From Seminavis robusta (Eukaryota > Bacillariophyta > Bacillariophyceae > Naviculales > Naviculaceae), in NCBI GenBank assembly GCA_903772945.1, contig CAICTM010000249.1:21417-85416 (forward strand): 64,000 nt of DNA. The letters run 5' to 3'. Shown piece by piece: positions 10,666-20,549 of this stretch. The first letter of the stretch is position 1; each line of letters starts with the position of its first letter. The translations under genes and the position numbers were made by a program. The notes under the pieces are model-generated. The model was not told the origin of the DNA, did not search any database, and worked only from the letters and a program-made list of their open reading frames with translations.

Positions 10666-11171
10666 TGAACTCCATGTCCCTCAATCGATGTGCTGGTCAG
10701 CGGGAAGCAATGACATTCGAAAGCCAGGAGGTAGGATACTAGTATCCATAATCAATAATCAAGGCTGGCTTCCTTCAAAAAAAGCTGTTTGGTGGCCATG
10801 GGGGTACTAGAGTATGGGGGTACCATCCAGGAGAGACCTTCTGGAAGCATCGAAGAATGCTAGAATGCTTCGCACTTCGCACCACTTGCTATCTTGCTTC
10901 TTCCCTTTTAATAGTCTAGGTAAAGTAAGTTTTAAAGTTTTTTATCATTCATGGCGTCGATACTAAGTCTTGAAAGAACGTTTGCTTCTGGAACTTCATC
11001 CTTCTTCCGTCTTCCGTCGACTTGATATCAACATAATATTATCAACCGAGGTCTGCACAAGTGCACCCGTCACCCAAGACCCTGTTTTCTAAAGAGACAT
11101 CATGATGAATCCGGCGTTCATGAACAGTCACTCATCGACTCGACTTGACTCATGGTTGATGACATACATAC

Positions 11172-11208
11172 ATGTACTCTTGGATGACATACATGTACAA
11201 GAGTACAT
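11172..11208. repeat. Short hairpin
   Basis: Arms 11172-11181 (atgtactctt) and 11199-11208 are exact complements. No role is apparent. Confidence 0.6.
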
Positions 11209-11833
11209 ACATACATGTATGTAGCTTGTGGGATGTGGGAATGTGGGAATGCACTTTGGCAGCTAGCTAGTCTCGTAGTCTACTTTGGCGATGAAGGAAA
11301 GAAGGATGCAAGGAGTTGTTATGCAAGGATCCACCAATCCACCGATCGTCCTTGCTGCTCTAAATTGCAGCTACTGCATGTACCGTACTAGAGCTACTGC
11401 TGTAATAGCTACCGTACTCTAGCTAGTGGCTACGGTGGAGGCTAGCTGGACTGGGTCGTGAGAACGATGACCCGACAAATGACAACTGAAACTGTTGAAG
11501 TAACAATGACTGCTTCATTGGTGCTTTAATTCTGATTTCAATACTGGAAGTGCATGGTAGTTTCAAGTTTCATGACTGTACCAACCGGTAACCGGTACGT
11601 GTACTTTCGGTAAAAAAATGGAGTGTTTTAGTACTGTAGCCATGCAGACTCCATGCAGAGATCACTGAACGAAGGGGTCGACAAGAGAAGACGTGGTACT
11701 GGCACGCAAGATTTTAAAGCTTTACCCTTCTGGCATTTGAACAGTGGCCTGCATGCATGATATCATTGGGTAGGCAGTACCATTCTAAAAGCAGAAGTGG
11801 AACCGGTATCAGTTTTTTCCCAGCAGGAGACAA

Positions 11834-11841
11834 TATATATA
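11834..11841 (+). promoter_or_regulatory. Possible TATA box of the receptor gene
   Basis: TATATATA lies 83-90 nt upstream of the chosen ATG at 11924. Position is plausible for a core promoter, but no transcript start is known. Confidence 0.35.
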
Positions 11842-11923
11842 GTTACTCTAGCCAGAAGTAGTGTTCCGCTTGGAAAGGAATCAACCTCACGTCCCTTGAC
11901 CATTGAAGACGACGAAGTTCAGG

Positions 11924-14900
11924 ATGCAGCAGAAAGGATCAGAAGAAGATGGCTCCAAACAACTGAGCACATCCAGCCCCAAACGGTCCAGAAGTAGAAA
12001 GCGCTTTCAACTTGGTAGAGCCATCAGCACCAGGTTTGGTGGGAATTCGAGTATCGGCAGCGGATCCTGGGGAACTGCCGGAATGAAGCGGTCCAACTCC
12101 AAAAAGAGCGTCGTGTCCTGGGATGCCTCTGCTGTCTCGTTGGAAGAGTTTCCTCCTGTTCCAAATCAGCCACGACAACAGGCTACTCACAATGGCGACG
12201 ACGATGATGCCTCCTCGTATCTCTCGGACGAAGAAAACAGCGAAGGATTGTATGCCCCCGAGCAGTCCTCCCGAAAGACCACCGATGAAGAATCCAAGGA
12301 TCGAAGTGGTTCTGATCGAAAAGCAATGGAAGGCTATAAACCCAGTAGGATCATCTTTGGGATCGTGGCCATCTTGGTTGTCACTGCCATTGTCCTGGGT
12401 TCCTTGCTCTATACCATGGCAGACAACCATGATACTGATGCCTACGAAGCGGCGGTGAGTCTCTTGAATGAACTAACTGGGTTCAACCTGTTTGTTGCTT
12501 CCGAATGCATGCCAATCTCACAACCTTTTGCTTGTCTTGCTCCATGATTCATTCATTCAGTTTCAAAATGCCGCCATTGACCTCATTGATGCCTGCGTCG
12601 AACAATCCGCAAGCTTGGCCAGTATCCTGCATAGCATCAGCATCACCATGACCCTTTCCGCAGGACGGGATGCTCCTTGGCCACTCTATACCATGAACAA
12701 TCTGGCCGTCGTGGCAGAAGACTTTCTAGCCTTTGATCCATCCGTGCAACTGGTATACTCTCCCATCGTACATGACGGCGACAACAACAATTCACAACGG
12801 GCCGCATGGCAGCACTACAGCGTGGCACACCAAAACCAAGTCATTACTCCCACTTACCCGTACCAGATTACGGAATACATTTACAGTCGCTACAATTTCA
12901 CCGGAAACGTTCTCTTTCCCGATCAAGAAGGCACGGGACCCTATTCTCCCGTATGGCAAGTCCATCCATTGCCCAACGACTACGAGAGCATTCGACTCGT
13001 CAATTTCAACATGCTCAGTGACCCCAAAATGGCCAAACTACTGCAAGCCGCACAAGAAGGCAAAACACACATCTTTAGCGAGTTGGGAGACGACAAGGAA
13101 CTCTTTGGCATTGTTCAAACGGGTAGTGACGTGTACAAGGAACAACGGCCGCAAAGTCTCTTTGTGGAGCAAGTTCATGATCATTTGGTCGTCGTGGGTG
13201 GGAACGAGTCAAAGGTCGTGGGGCATGTCTTTGCCACGGTACCCTGGGATTTGTACTTTGAAAATGTCATTTTGCCCGATAATACCGACACCAGTGTCTA
13301 TTGCGTCATTCAAAACTCGTGCGGGCCGACCGCCTATACCTACCAGGTGGACCACACGGGAGTCACGTATGTGGGCAAGGGAGATCTGCACAGTGGCCAA
13401 CACGAACATCCCAATCAACAAGTCGAGTTGTTTCACTATGGGGCGACTTCCGACGAGAATGGAGATCCATGGCAGTGTCATTTGGAATTGGCAATCTACC
13501 CCACCGCGGAAATGCAATGGAGTTTTGATACTGGCACTCCCGTCTATTACTTTATGATTGTGGCAATTGTCTTTGTCCTCATTGGAGTGGCAGTGGCATC
13601 GCACCATCGAATCTCCGAAGCCAACAAACGAGAAATGCACTTGAAATCGCAACGCTCCAAGGCAATCATAGCTTCCTTGTTTCCCGACCAAATTCGTGAG
13701 AAACTGTTTGACTTGGAGGGAGAAGTGTGTATGGACAAGATGCGACTTTTGAACCGAGATGCCGCCAAGTCCATCCGATTGGATCATAATCCCTTGCGGT
13801 CCTCACTGCTCATTTGGGGAGGCGAGGAGGATGACCCGGAAAGTCAACAAAATGTTGCCGCCGAGCTCTATCTGGAATGCACCGTCTGCATCTCGGAAAT
13901 TTGTGGTTTTACCGCTTGGAGTTCCAGTCGTCAGCCCAAAGAAGTCTTCACGTTGCTAGAGACTATCTTTAGGGCGTTTGATAAGATTGCCAAGAACCGG
14001 GGAGCGTTCAAGGCGGAAACTGTAGGAGATCAGGTGAGTCTAGAGTCGGGGGGAACTAGCTAACTAGATCATGTATGTGGTCAGATGATGTTGTGACTTT
14101 GGAAATCTCATGCCCTTGATTTTTTCGTGGAACTTCCAGTACGTGGCCGTGGCGGGGTTGCCAAGTAAGTGTTCAATGGTATATTGGCCAAAAACTCTTT
14201 GAGAGATGATGAAATCTGATTCGTCTCCTTCTGCTTTTGTGTTGCACAGAGGCCAGAGAGGACCACGCAATCGTGATGGCTAGGTTTGCTAGAGATGCAA
14301 TGGAAACGTTCATTGAACACATCAAAATGCTCGAAGTGTCGCTGGGACCAGATACATCGGAATTAGGTACGTTGCAATCGGTCGAGAAGTGGGTGGTTCC
14401 AGAATCGGAAAGTGTCTCATGTCATCCCATTGCCTTCCGCATCTCGCCAACCAATCCAGGGATTCGCTTCGGTATGTCGATGGAAGAAAACCGGCCCCAG
14501 AGCTGAAAGAATCAGGAACTGGAATATTGTCATCACTCACAATCTGCACCTACTTCCGATCAATGAACCATGAAACCAACAGGACTGCACAGTGGTCCAA
14601 TCACAGCCGGTGTACTTCGGTAAGCTTTGTGGCCCTTATCTGGTTTGGTTGACATTGGAAGCATAGTGCTCATTCCTAAAGCTCTTTGTTTTGCAATCAA
14701 ATAGAGGTGAACGGGCAAGGTTCCAGGTATGTTTGCAAGAGCGAACTTGATAAGGCCGACCGGGTTGCATTCTTTCGGTTTTGTGGTCTTACCCTCTTCT
14801 ATCTTCTTGCAACGATAGCTGTTTGGGGATACAGGTAAGAACCCCAGAGAGTTGAAAGGGAGGACCTACCCAGGTGCACGCACCACTGTTGGTCTCACCT

Positions 14901-17362
14901 CGAGTCTTGCTCCTTCCATCTTTGGTTTCTTAGTAATTGCATGCCGAGCAATCGAGTCTAACGGTGGTAAGGACAGGATCCATATCAGTAAAGAAACCGC
15001 TGAACTGATCAAAGCTGGTGGCATGAACACGTGGGTAAAGCCTCGCCATCAAAGAAAAGGACGCAAGGAAGCCAAGGAAACGTACTGGTTGCTACCAAAG
15101 GGTCCAGGAAGACGGTTCGCTACTGTAGCGGTAAACTCAATTGCTACAAGCGCGGAACTCGCCGAAGAATCAGCTCCTGAAAGAAGGGATTCCACATTTT
15201 CTACTGTTTCCAAGCGAGAATCTTCAGAGTATTTGAAGCCTGCAGCCAGGAGGCAGGACCACACCAAGGAAGACAGATTGGAGCGACTAATCTTTTGGAA
15301 CTCGGAATCGCTGTTGCTTGTCCTCCGCCAAATTGTAGCACGACGAAACGCAAGCGCTAACACAAGTGATTCTAGCATGACTCACCCAGAGGTCCTCACT
15401 GGATTGGAAGAAGATTTTGTGGACAACAAAGTTGTAGTGAAGGAGATTCGCGAGGTGATTGAACTCCCCAGATACAACGCTGTGAACCAAGTTGACCCTT
15501 CGACGGTGGACCTCGGAGAAAGGGCCGAGTCTCAGCTCCGTGATTACGTTACTCTGATCGCTTCCTTCTACCGGTATGTCTTCATGGATTTGGCTTGTTT
15601 GCTGCCTTGTCAGCTTCATCGCTGACCCGGTGTTTCATGGATCCTGCTTTTGAAGAAACAACCCATTCCACAGTAAGTCATGCTATATCAGTTCGCATTT
15701 GATGGGTTGGTGGTGTTCGTTTGAAGCAGTAACTCACATGGTCTCGTTTTGCTTGTACCTCATAGACTTCCAACATGCTAGCCACGTCACACAGTCGACC
15801 AAGAAGCTTCTGAGCCGTATTGTCGCACCGAAGCTCGAAATGGAGGACGGGGACATGGATGCGAAGATTCATGACTACACGTACGTTTCTTGTTTGTATG
15901 GGAGAATCGGGTACAGTGCCAACGAATACCTCACACTGACCCTTCCTTCCCATGCTTGTCTAGGTATGGCATCACCAGGTAAGTGGAGCAAATTGTGTGG
16001 TATATAGAGCACCACACCATCATGATTGGCAGCATGAAACTCAATTTCTCTCTTCCTGTATCTCGCAGCGACCCGCTGACACAATTTGCAGCCTTGCTAT
16101 CAGCATTGATTCATGATGTGTAAGTTCTGTTCATTGACGAAAGATCTTTACAATCTCCTCTCTCGTGACCGTTTTCTCAAATGGATTCTTCCGTTCCCAT
16201 AGTGACCACCGTGGGGTATCGAATGGCCGGTTGGCCGTAGAACAGAAGGCAATGGCCACTATGTTCGATCACAAGAGCATTGCAGAACAGGTACGCTTAC
16301 AGTGATGCATGGCTCCCAGCATCCACAAATCCAGAGCTGGTTCTTACTCTTGATGCTTGCATTATTCTGCTTTCTCTGTTGATTTCTAGAATTCACTTGA
16401 CATTGCTTGGGAAAGTCTTATGGATCCTCGCTTCCGTGACCTCCGAAACTGCATCTACACAAACGAGGCTGAATTGAGACGTTTCCGTGCCTTGCTAGTC
16501 AACTGTGTGATGAGCACAGACATCTTTGACAAGGAGCTCTCCGGTAAGTGCAGAACAATCATTGCTTCAATGCGCTGCCGTGTTTCGCCTTCCTCATGCT
16601 TGCTCGTGATGCAACTTGTAGCTCTGAGGAAAGCAAGGTGGGATAAAGCATTTCAAATCCCGGATGACTTGGCCAACCGAGAGGACATCAACCGAAAGGC
16701 AACAATTGTGGTAAGTTTCTTCTTGTGGGTCTCGCGTATTGCAATCTACGCTGCTTCAGTTTGCCTGATCCAATGACGGCTGTTTGCCCCCCTCCCCACC
16801 ACAGATTGAGCATCTGATTCAAGCATCCGATGTGTCGCACTGTATGCAACACTGGCTTGTCTACACCAAGTGGAATGAGCGGCTTTTTCATGAGCTGTAC
16901 TTGGCGTACACAGAGGGCCGCATGGATAGTGATCCATCGGACGGCTGGTATAAGGGCGAGATTTGGTTTTTCGACAATTATGTGATTCCACTAACCAAGA
17001 AGCTGCGAAATTGTGGTGTGTTTGGTGTTTCGAGTGATGAGTATCTCAACTATGCGCTTACCAATCGAGCCGAATGGGAGGCCAGGGGTGAAGAGATTGT
17101 CAAGGGGATGGTTCAGAAATACAGCAAGCAGTACCGTGAAAAGGGGGGCAAGAGCGCGAGCAGCGATGACATGGAGCAGGAGGAGGAAGAGGCTGGTGGA
17201 GTGGAAATGGTGGAAGTGGAGAATGTGGAAGAGCCGTCTGAATACTTTGAAGATGAAGGAGACGAGTTGGTGGTGGAAGAAAGCAGTGAGGGTGACAAGA
17301 CTTCAAACACTCAAAAAACTACTTCGACCCAAAGGACGACTGTTTCGACTATAGAATGCTAA
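11924..17362 (+). CDS. Receptor-type cyclase domain / cyclic nucleotide phosphodiesterase fusion
   Basis: A 1319-residue, 17-exon receptor. Exons: 11924-12454, 12561-14033, 14140-14164, 14250-14366, 14460-14471, 14583-14619, 14705-14726, 14819-14834, 14934-15573, 15656-15672, 15766-15880, 15964-15978, 16069-16119, 16203-16290, 16390-16543, 16622-16710, 16805-17362. Order: cytosolic Ser-rich basic N-tail, membrane segment about 142-162, extracellular sensor about 165-503, membrane segment about 505-526, class III cyclase domain about 610-780, PDEase_I/HD domain about 930-1235, acidic tail. The PDE keeps NNPFHNFQHASHV, HDVDHRGVSN and the later Asp in ASDVSH. The cyclase has ISEICGF where FADIAGF is usual and VIACRAIES where VNTASRMES is usual, so it has lost a metal-binding Asp (to Glu) and the transition-state Asn and Arg; ETVGD is kept. 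It is probably a membrane phosphodiesterase controlled by ligand, hydrolysing cAMP or cGMP. Confidence 0.88.
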
Positions 17363-17491
17363 ATAGATTGCTACTTTTATTGGAGTTACACTGCTCAGCT
17401 GTACACTCGATAGATTGCCTGTTTGTCGTCAGATCCCGTTAACGTTGCAGTGTCCACTCGGTCCAGTGAGGATGAATTCTTGCGCATGGCT

Positions 17492-18142
17492 TTATGCAGA
17501 AGCGAGACAATCGTAAAAGTGATAGACTTCATCAGTCATATCGAGTGCAGCAACCTGTGTCTGGCAGTTGGCACAGGATACGGCATAGTAGATTGGGTTG
17601 TCCTCTTTTGTCGAATGCTGGTGATCTGGAGCCACAATAGGACTGTTCTGATGATTGTTGGATGATGACTGCTGGGAAGGATACCAACGTGTCAGGCCCT
17701 GAACTTTCTTGTCATACTTGAGCATGTGTTGCCAGTCCACAGTAATTCCCATGACAAACATGGCTCGGAACTGATTGTTGAATCTGTGATGCTTTTGACA
17801 ATCCATGCAAACAATGTTGAAACAACAGGGACAACTCAGCACGGCATCGGAATTTCGAGGCTTGGTCACCTTTTTGGATGGCTGTTCTTTCGGGGATGCA
17901 GCAGCCAAGTTTTCATTCCGTGAGTGCTTGCCGCCTCGTAGGTTCATGTAAACATAGGCTTCGTCGTCGTCATCCATATTTTCATCGTAGAGAGACGCAT
18001 CATCTCCTGACGGTACATCGCCCTGAGCATGCGGAAAGATTTCCTCGTCGTCGGTTGTCGCTTCTCCACAATCCGAATCGCCCGACACAACCGCCATCAT
18101 TCCACCGTGATCTGGTGGCTGCACGTTGTTTGCTTCTGCCAT
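17492..18142 (-). CDS. EAPP-family (E2F-associated phosphoprotein) zinc protein
   Basis: A 216-residue intronless protein with the C-terminal domain of E2F-associated phosphoprotein: SCPCCFNIVCMDCQKH, then FRAMFVMGI, and later a second Cys pair in YAVSCANCQTQVAALD followed by DEVYHFYDCLASA. The four CxxC-type pairs should bind zinc. The N-terminal 90 residues are acidic and disordered (DDDDEAYVYMNLR), as in relatives. In animals EAPP is nuclear, binds E2F and is linked to transcription and cell-cycle control; in diatoms its role is unknown. Length is close to the family (about 220-290 aa). The ATG at 18142 starts MAEANNV. The gene converges on the receptor gene with 129 nt between the stops. 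Confidence 0.85.
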   Translation of the reverse strand: MAEANNVQPPDHGGMMAVVSGDSDCGEATTDDEEIFPHAQGDVPSGDDASLYDENMDDDDEAYVYMNLRGGKHSRNENLAAASPKEQPSKKVTKPRNSDAVLSCPCCFNIVCMDCQKHHRFNNQFRAMFVMGITVDWQHMLKYDKKVQGLTRWYPSQQSSSNNHQNSPIVAPDHQHSTKEDNPIYYAVSCANCQTQVAALDMTDEVYHFYDCLASA

Positions 18143-18713
18143 TGGTAGGTACGGGTTGTCTCTTAATATTGGTACCTAACACGGGTTTCGCTCTTGGCAC
18201 TATTTAAAAGATCCCGATGATCCCGATGCTTAAACTAACGTCCTTCGGGGGTAGTAACGCAAAAATGGCAATTCAGGTCTTCTTGAAAGAGATAGCTAGC
18301 AACCGGTAGCTGGTACTCAGAGTAGTTCGCAGAATCTCCACGGAGGCAAGGATGCAAGGATAGCTCGATGGTTTCGGGTTGATAGCTACCACAGCTTATC
18401 GAATGCACTTGCTGGCTGTTGTTCCGAACCTTTTCGCTATCTTGCGGGTTTTCCCCTGACCCTACCGTAGATTCGCTTCGCTTGGACAAAGGTGGAGCGG
18501 ACCGCCCGAAGATAGATCGCTCGTGTGTCCAATGTCACTTCCAGACACCGCACATTACGCAGAGGCAGCACATGAGAAAGCCAGGACCGGCTATCGGTAC
18601 TAGCTAGCTAGTATTTGTTTGTTGCTTCATGCTTTCATCTAATTCCATCAGTCTTCCGGGGCCAACTCTCAAGAGAAGCAGCGGCACCATCCGCCGACCC
18701 GAATTTCGGCTCG
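18143..18713. other. Divergent intergenic region
   Basis: Between the EAPP gene and the glycosyltransferase gene. It holds TAGCTAGC palindromes at about 18293-18299 and 18600-18611. The sequence tctaattccatcag at about 18638-18651 resembles a 3' splice site, so a 5' UTR intron for the next gene is possible. Confidence 0.4.
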
Positions 18714-20171
18714 ATGTCCAACAAAAAGATATGTTTGGTGATTTGGGCTTGTCTTTTGTGGATCTTCTGCATTTGCCTATGGAATGCCATTTCTCACCGA
18801 GCTACCCGAGCGGATTTGGAAGAAATATGGAGAACGGTTGCATCACTGAGGTTGTCCAAAGAAGAAGAAAAGAAAGAGCTCAAAGCTGTCATGGAAAACA
18901 TAAAGGAATCACGAAGGTTCCTAATTGTTGGTCTGGTAGAAACTCTGGAGGAATTCTTTGGCACCGACAACCATGGCAATATCAGTCTCAGCAGCAAAGC
19001 CATACTGGCCGTTGGAGACCTATGTTGGGCTTTCCATGAATCCAACACTCAGAGTACTGTGGATGTCCATGTGCTATACAAGTCCAAGAATGATCCAAAT
19101 GTTGAATCCAACCTACTGCAATTCTTAAAAGGGCACATGTGCCAGCCAACATTACAATCCGAAAATGAGTTGTGTACACAAAAGGAAGGAACGAACAAGG
19201 ATCAGTTCTTGGCACAATTCAAGGAGTTTAGTCGCTATAAACGTCTCGCAATGCTGCGATCGGAGCAACGACGCCAAATCTTGGATGCGAACCATGATGG
19301 CTATGATGTTGTGGTCAGCGTGGATATGGACGTGGTGAGTCTACCACCCATTGTACCACTGGTGAATGCCATGGAAGTGGTTGCCACTGACAGGGCCCAT
19401 GGCATTGGAAGTATTGTCTGTTCGAATGGGATTGAAAATGTGAATGTGTTCAATGGCTGGTTGCAACTGAGCCTTTACTATGACACCTTTGCGACTATTC
19501 TGGAGGATGGAACCTGGGGGTTCACGGGGCTGACCCAGAATCCTATGGAACAAATCAAACATGGCCAGACTTTGTTGTTGAGGGATATTCTTCGCAAATT
19601 AGAAGGCCCAACAAAATACGATCAGAGGTACCACATGCAATCCTGTTTTGGAGGAGCTGCCCTATATGACTTTGATACATGGGCGACTCCTGTGTGCGAC
19701 TATTATCACAGCAGGATTGAATTGATGGTGGAGCATACAGATGACAACAGTGCATCAGGCTTTTCATTCCTTCACGCCCCCAATGACAAGCTGCATCAAT
19801 TAAAGCATTTCAATCAAAAGGTGACACGATGGAAGTTGGATCCCAAGTACCAGAGTCCTGATGGGTGGTGTGAACACATGATCTTCCAGCAGTGTCTATA
19901 TGCTGCCAATAGAGAGAAAAGCACCATGAAAAACAAGCGTCAGCTCAACATTGGTATTCAACCTGACCTCGTCATCGAAAGACAAGCAGCAGTTATGAGT
20001 CGATGGGAGGATTGGAGGAACGTACCTATAGTCTGCATGAGAAAACTTGCTGGACCAGGTGGTTTTACCCTAGTGATATACTGTCTCTTCAGGTATCTAC
20101 TCTTCCCCAAAAACAGCAAATCTCCTCGGATAAAACGTCTCGCAGAGACCAAAGTCGGGCATCATGACTGA
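18714..20171 (+). CDS. Type II membrane glycosyltransferase, GT69-like
   Basis: A 485-residue protein starting MSNKKICLVIW. The open frame extends upstream to 18615, but only with a TTG codon, so the first ATG at 18714 is chosen. Residues about 6-24 form a signal anchor, then a stem with a charged helix (LEEIWRTVASLRLSKEEEKKEL). The lumenal domain carries VVVSVDMDVVSLPP, a DxD-like motif in the style of CAZy family GT69 (Cryptococcus CMT1/CAP59 alpha-1,3-mannosyltransferases), followed by HMQSCFGGAALYDFDTW and a C-terminal WCEHMIFQQCL block. It probably acts in the Golgi on a polysaccharide or glycoprotein. A further hydrophobic stretch near the C-terminus (about 455-470) is unusual and might be membrane-associated. 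Family is likely, donor and acceptor unknown. Confidence 0.65.
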   Translation: MSNKKICLVIWACLLWIFCICLWNAISHRATRADLEEIWRTVASLRLSKEEEKKELKAVMENIKESRRFLIVGLVETLEEFFGTDNHGNISLSSKAILAVGDLCWAFHESNTQSTVDVHVLYKSKNDPNVESNLLQFLKGHMCQPTLQSENELCTQKEGTNKDQFLAQFKEFSRYKRLAMLRSEQRRQILDANHDGYDVVVSVDMDVVSLPPIVPLVNAMEVVATDRAHGIGSIVCSNGIENVNVFNGWLQLSLYYDTFATILEDGTWGFTGLTQNPMEQIKHGQTLLLRDILRKLEGPTKYDQRYHMQSCFGGAALYDFDTWATPVCDYYHSRIELMVEHTDDNSASGFSFLHAPNDKLHQLKHFNQKVTRWKLDPKYQSPDGWCEHMIFQQCLYAANREKSTMKNKRQLNIGIQPDLVIERQAAVMSRWEDWRNVPIVCMRKLAGPGGFTLVIYCLFRYLLFPKNSKSPRIKRLAETKVGHHD

Positions 20172-20549
20172 TCGACAACATATCTGCGCACTCTTAAGCT
20201 TTTTGGTACACTTTTCCCTAATTGTTCACACGGCTGCACTAGATTTATTGAGTTTGTGATTTACCAATGAACAGGAATCAGCGATCCATTGAAAGAAGGC
20301 TCCTTTCACTCTCCCTACAGCACCGGGAGCTCATTTTAATTTTGTTCGTTCTCAGTGTCTGTGTTCGATTCTCAATCGGATGCTGGATCGAATCATTCAA
20401 ATGAATGCTGTGGATTGTTTCAATTGGAATTATTAGCGCAGATTGTCACAGCAAGTGCCCGCTTGCAGCACACATCCCCATTCCCTACTCATGCACTATC
20501 TTTCATACATCACCCAATGGCTCCCATCACCAGTGCACATCAGTTCAAA
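20172..20549. other. Convergent intergenic region
   Basis: Nothing beyond the probable 3' UTRs of the flanking convergent genes was seen. Confidence 0.5.

Larger units (their letters stand above)
9444..11923. other. 2.5-kb non-coding region
   Basis: No gene is supported. It holds clusters of the self-complementary words GCTAGCTA and ACCGGT, a foldback structure with a minisatellite (10376-10665), a small hairpin with arms 11172-11181 and 11199-11208, repeated ACATGTA words near 11160-11225, and a TATA-like stretch at 11834-11841. Open frames at 10333-10647 are products of the minisatellite. Confidence 0.6.

Noticed and set aside
12733-13557. 274-residue plus-strand open frame
   Set aside because: Out-of-frame shadow of the receptor's extracellular domain; no motifs and shifted codon use.
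18615-18713. N-terminal extension of the glycosyltransferase
   Set aside because: Begins with TTG, and the signal anchor is better placed when translation starts at the ATG at 18714.
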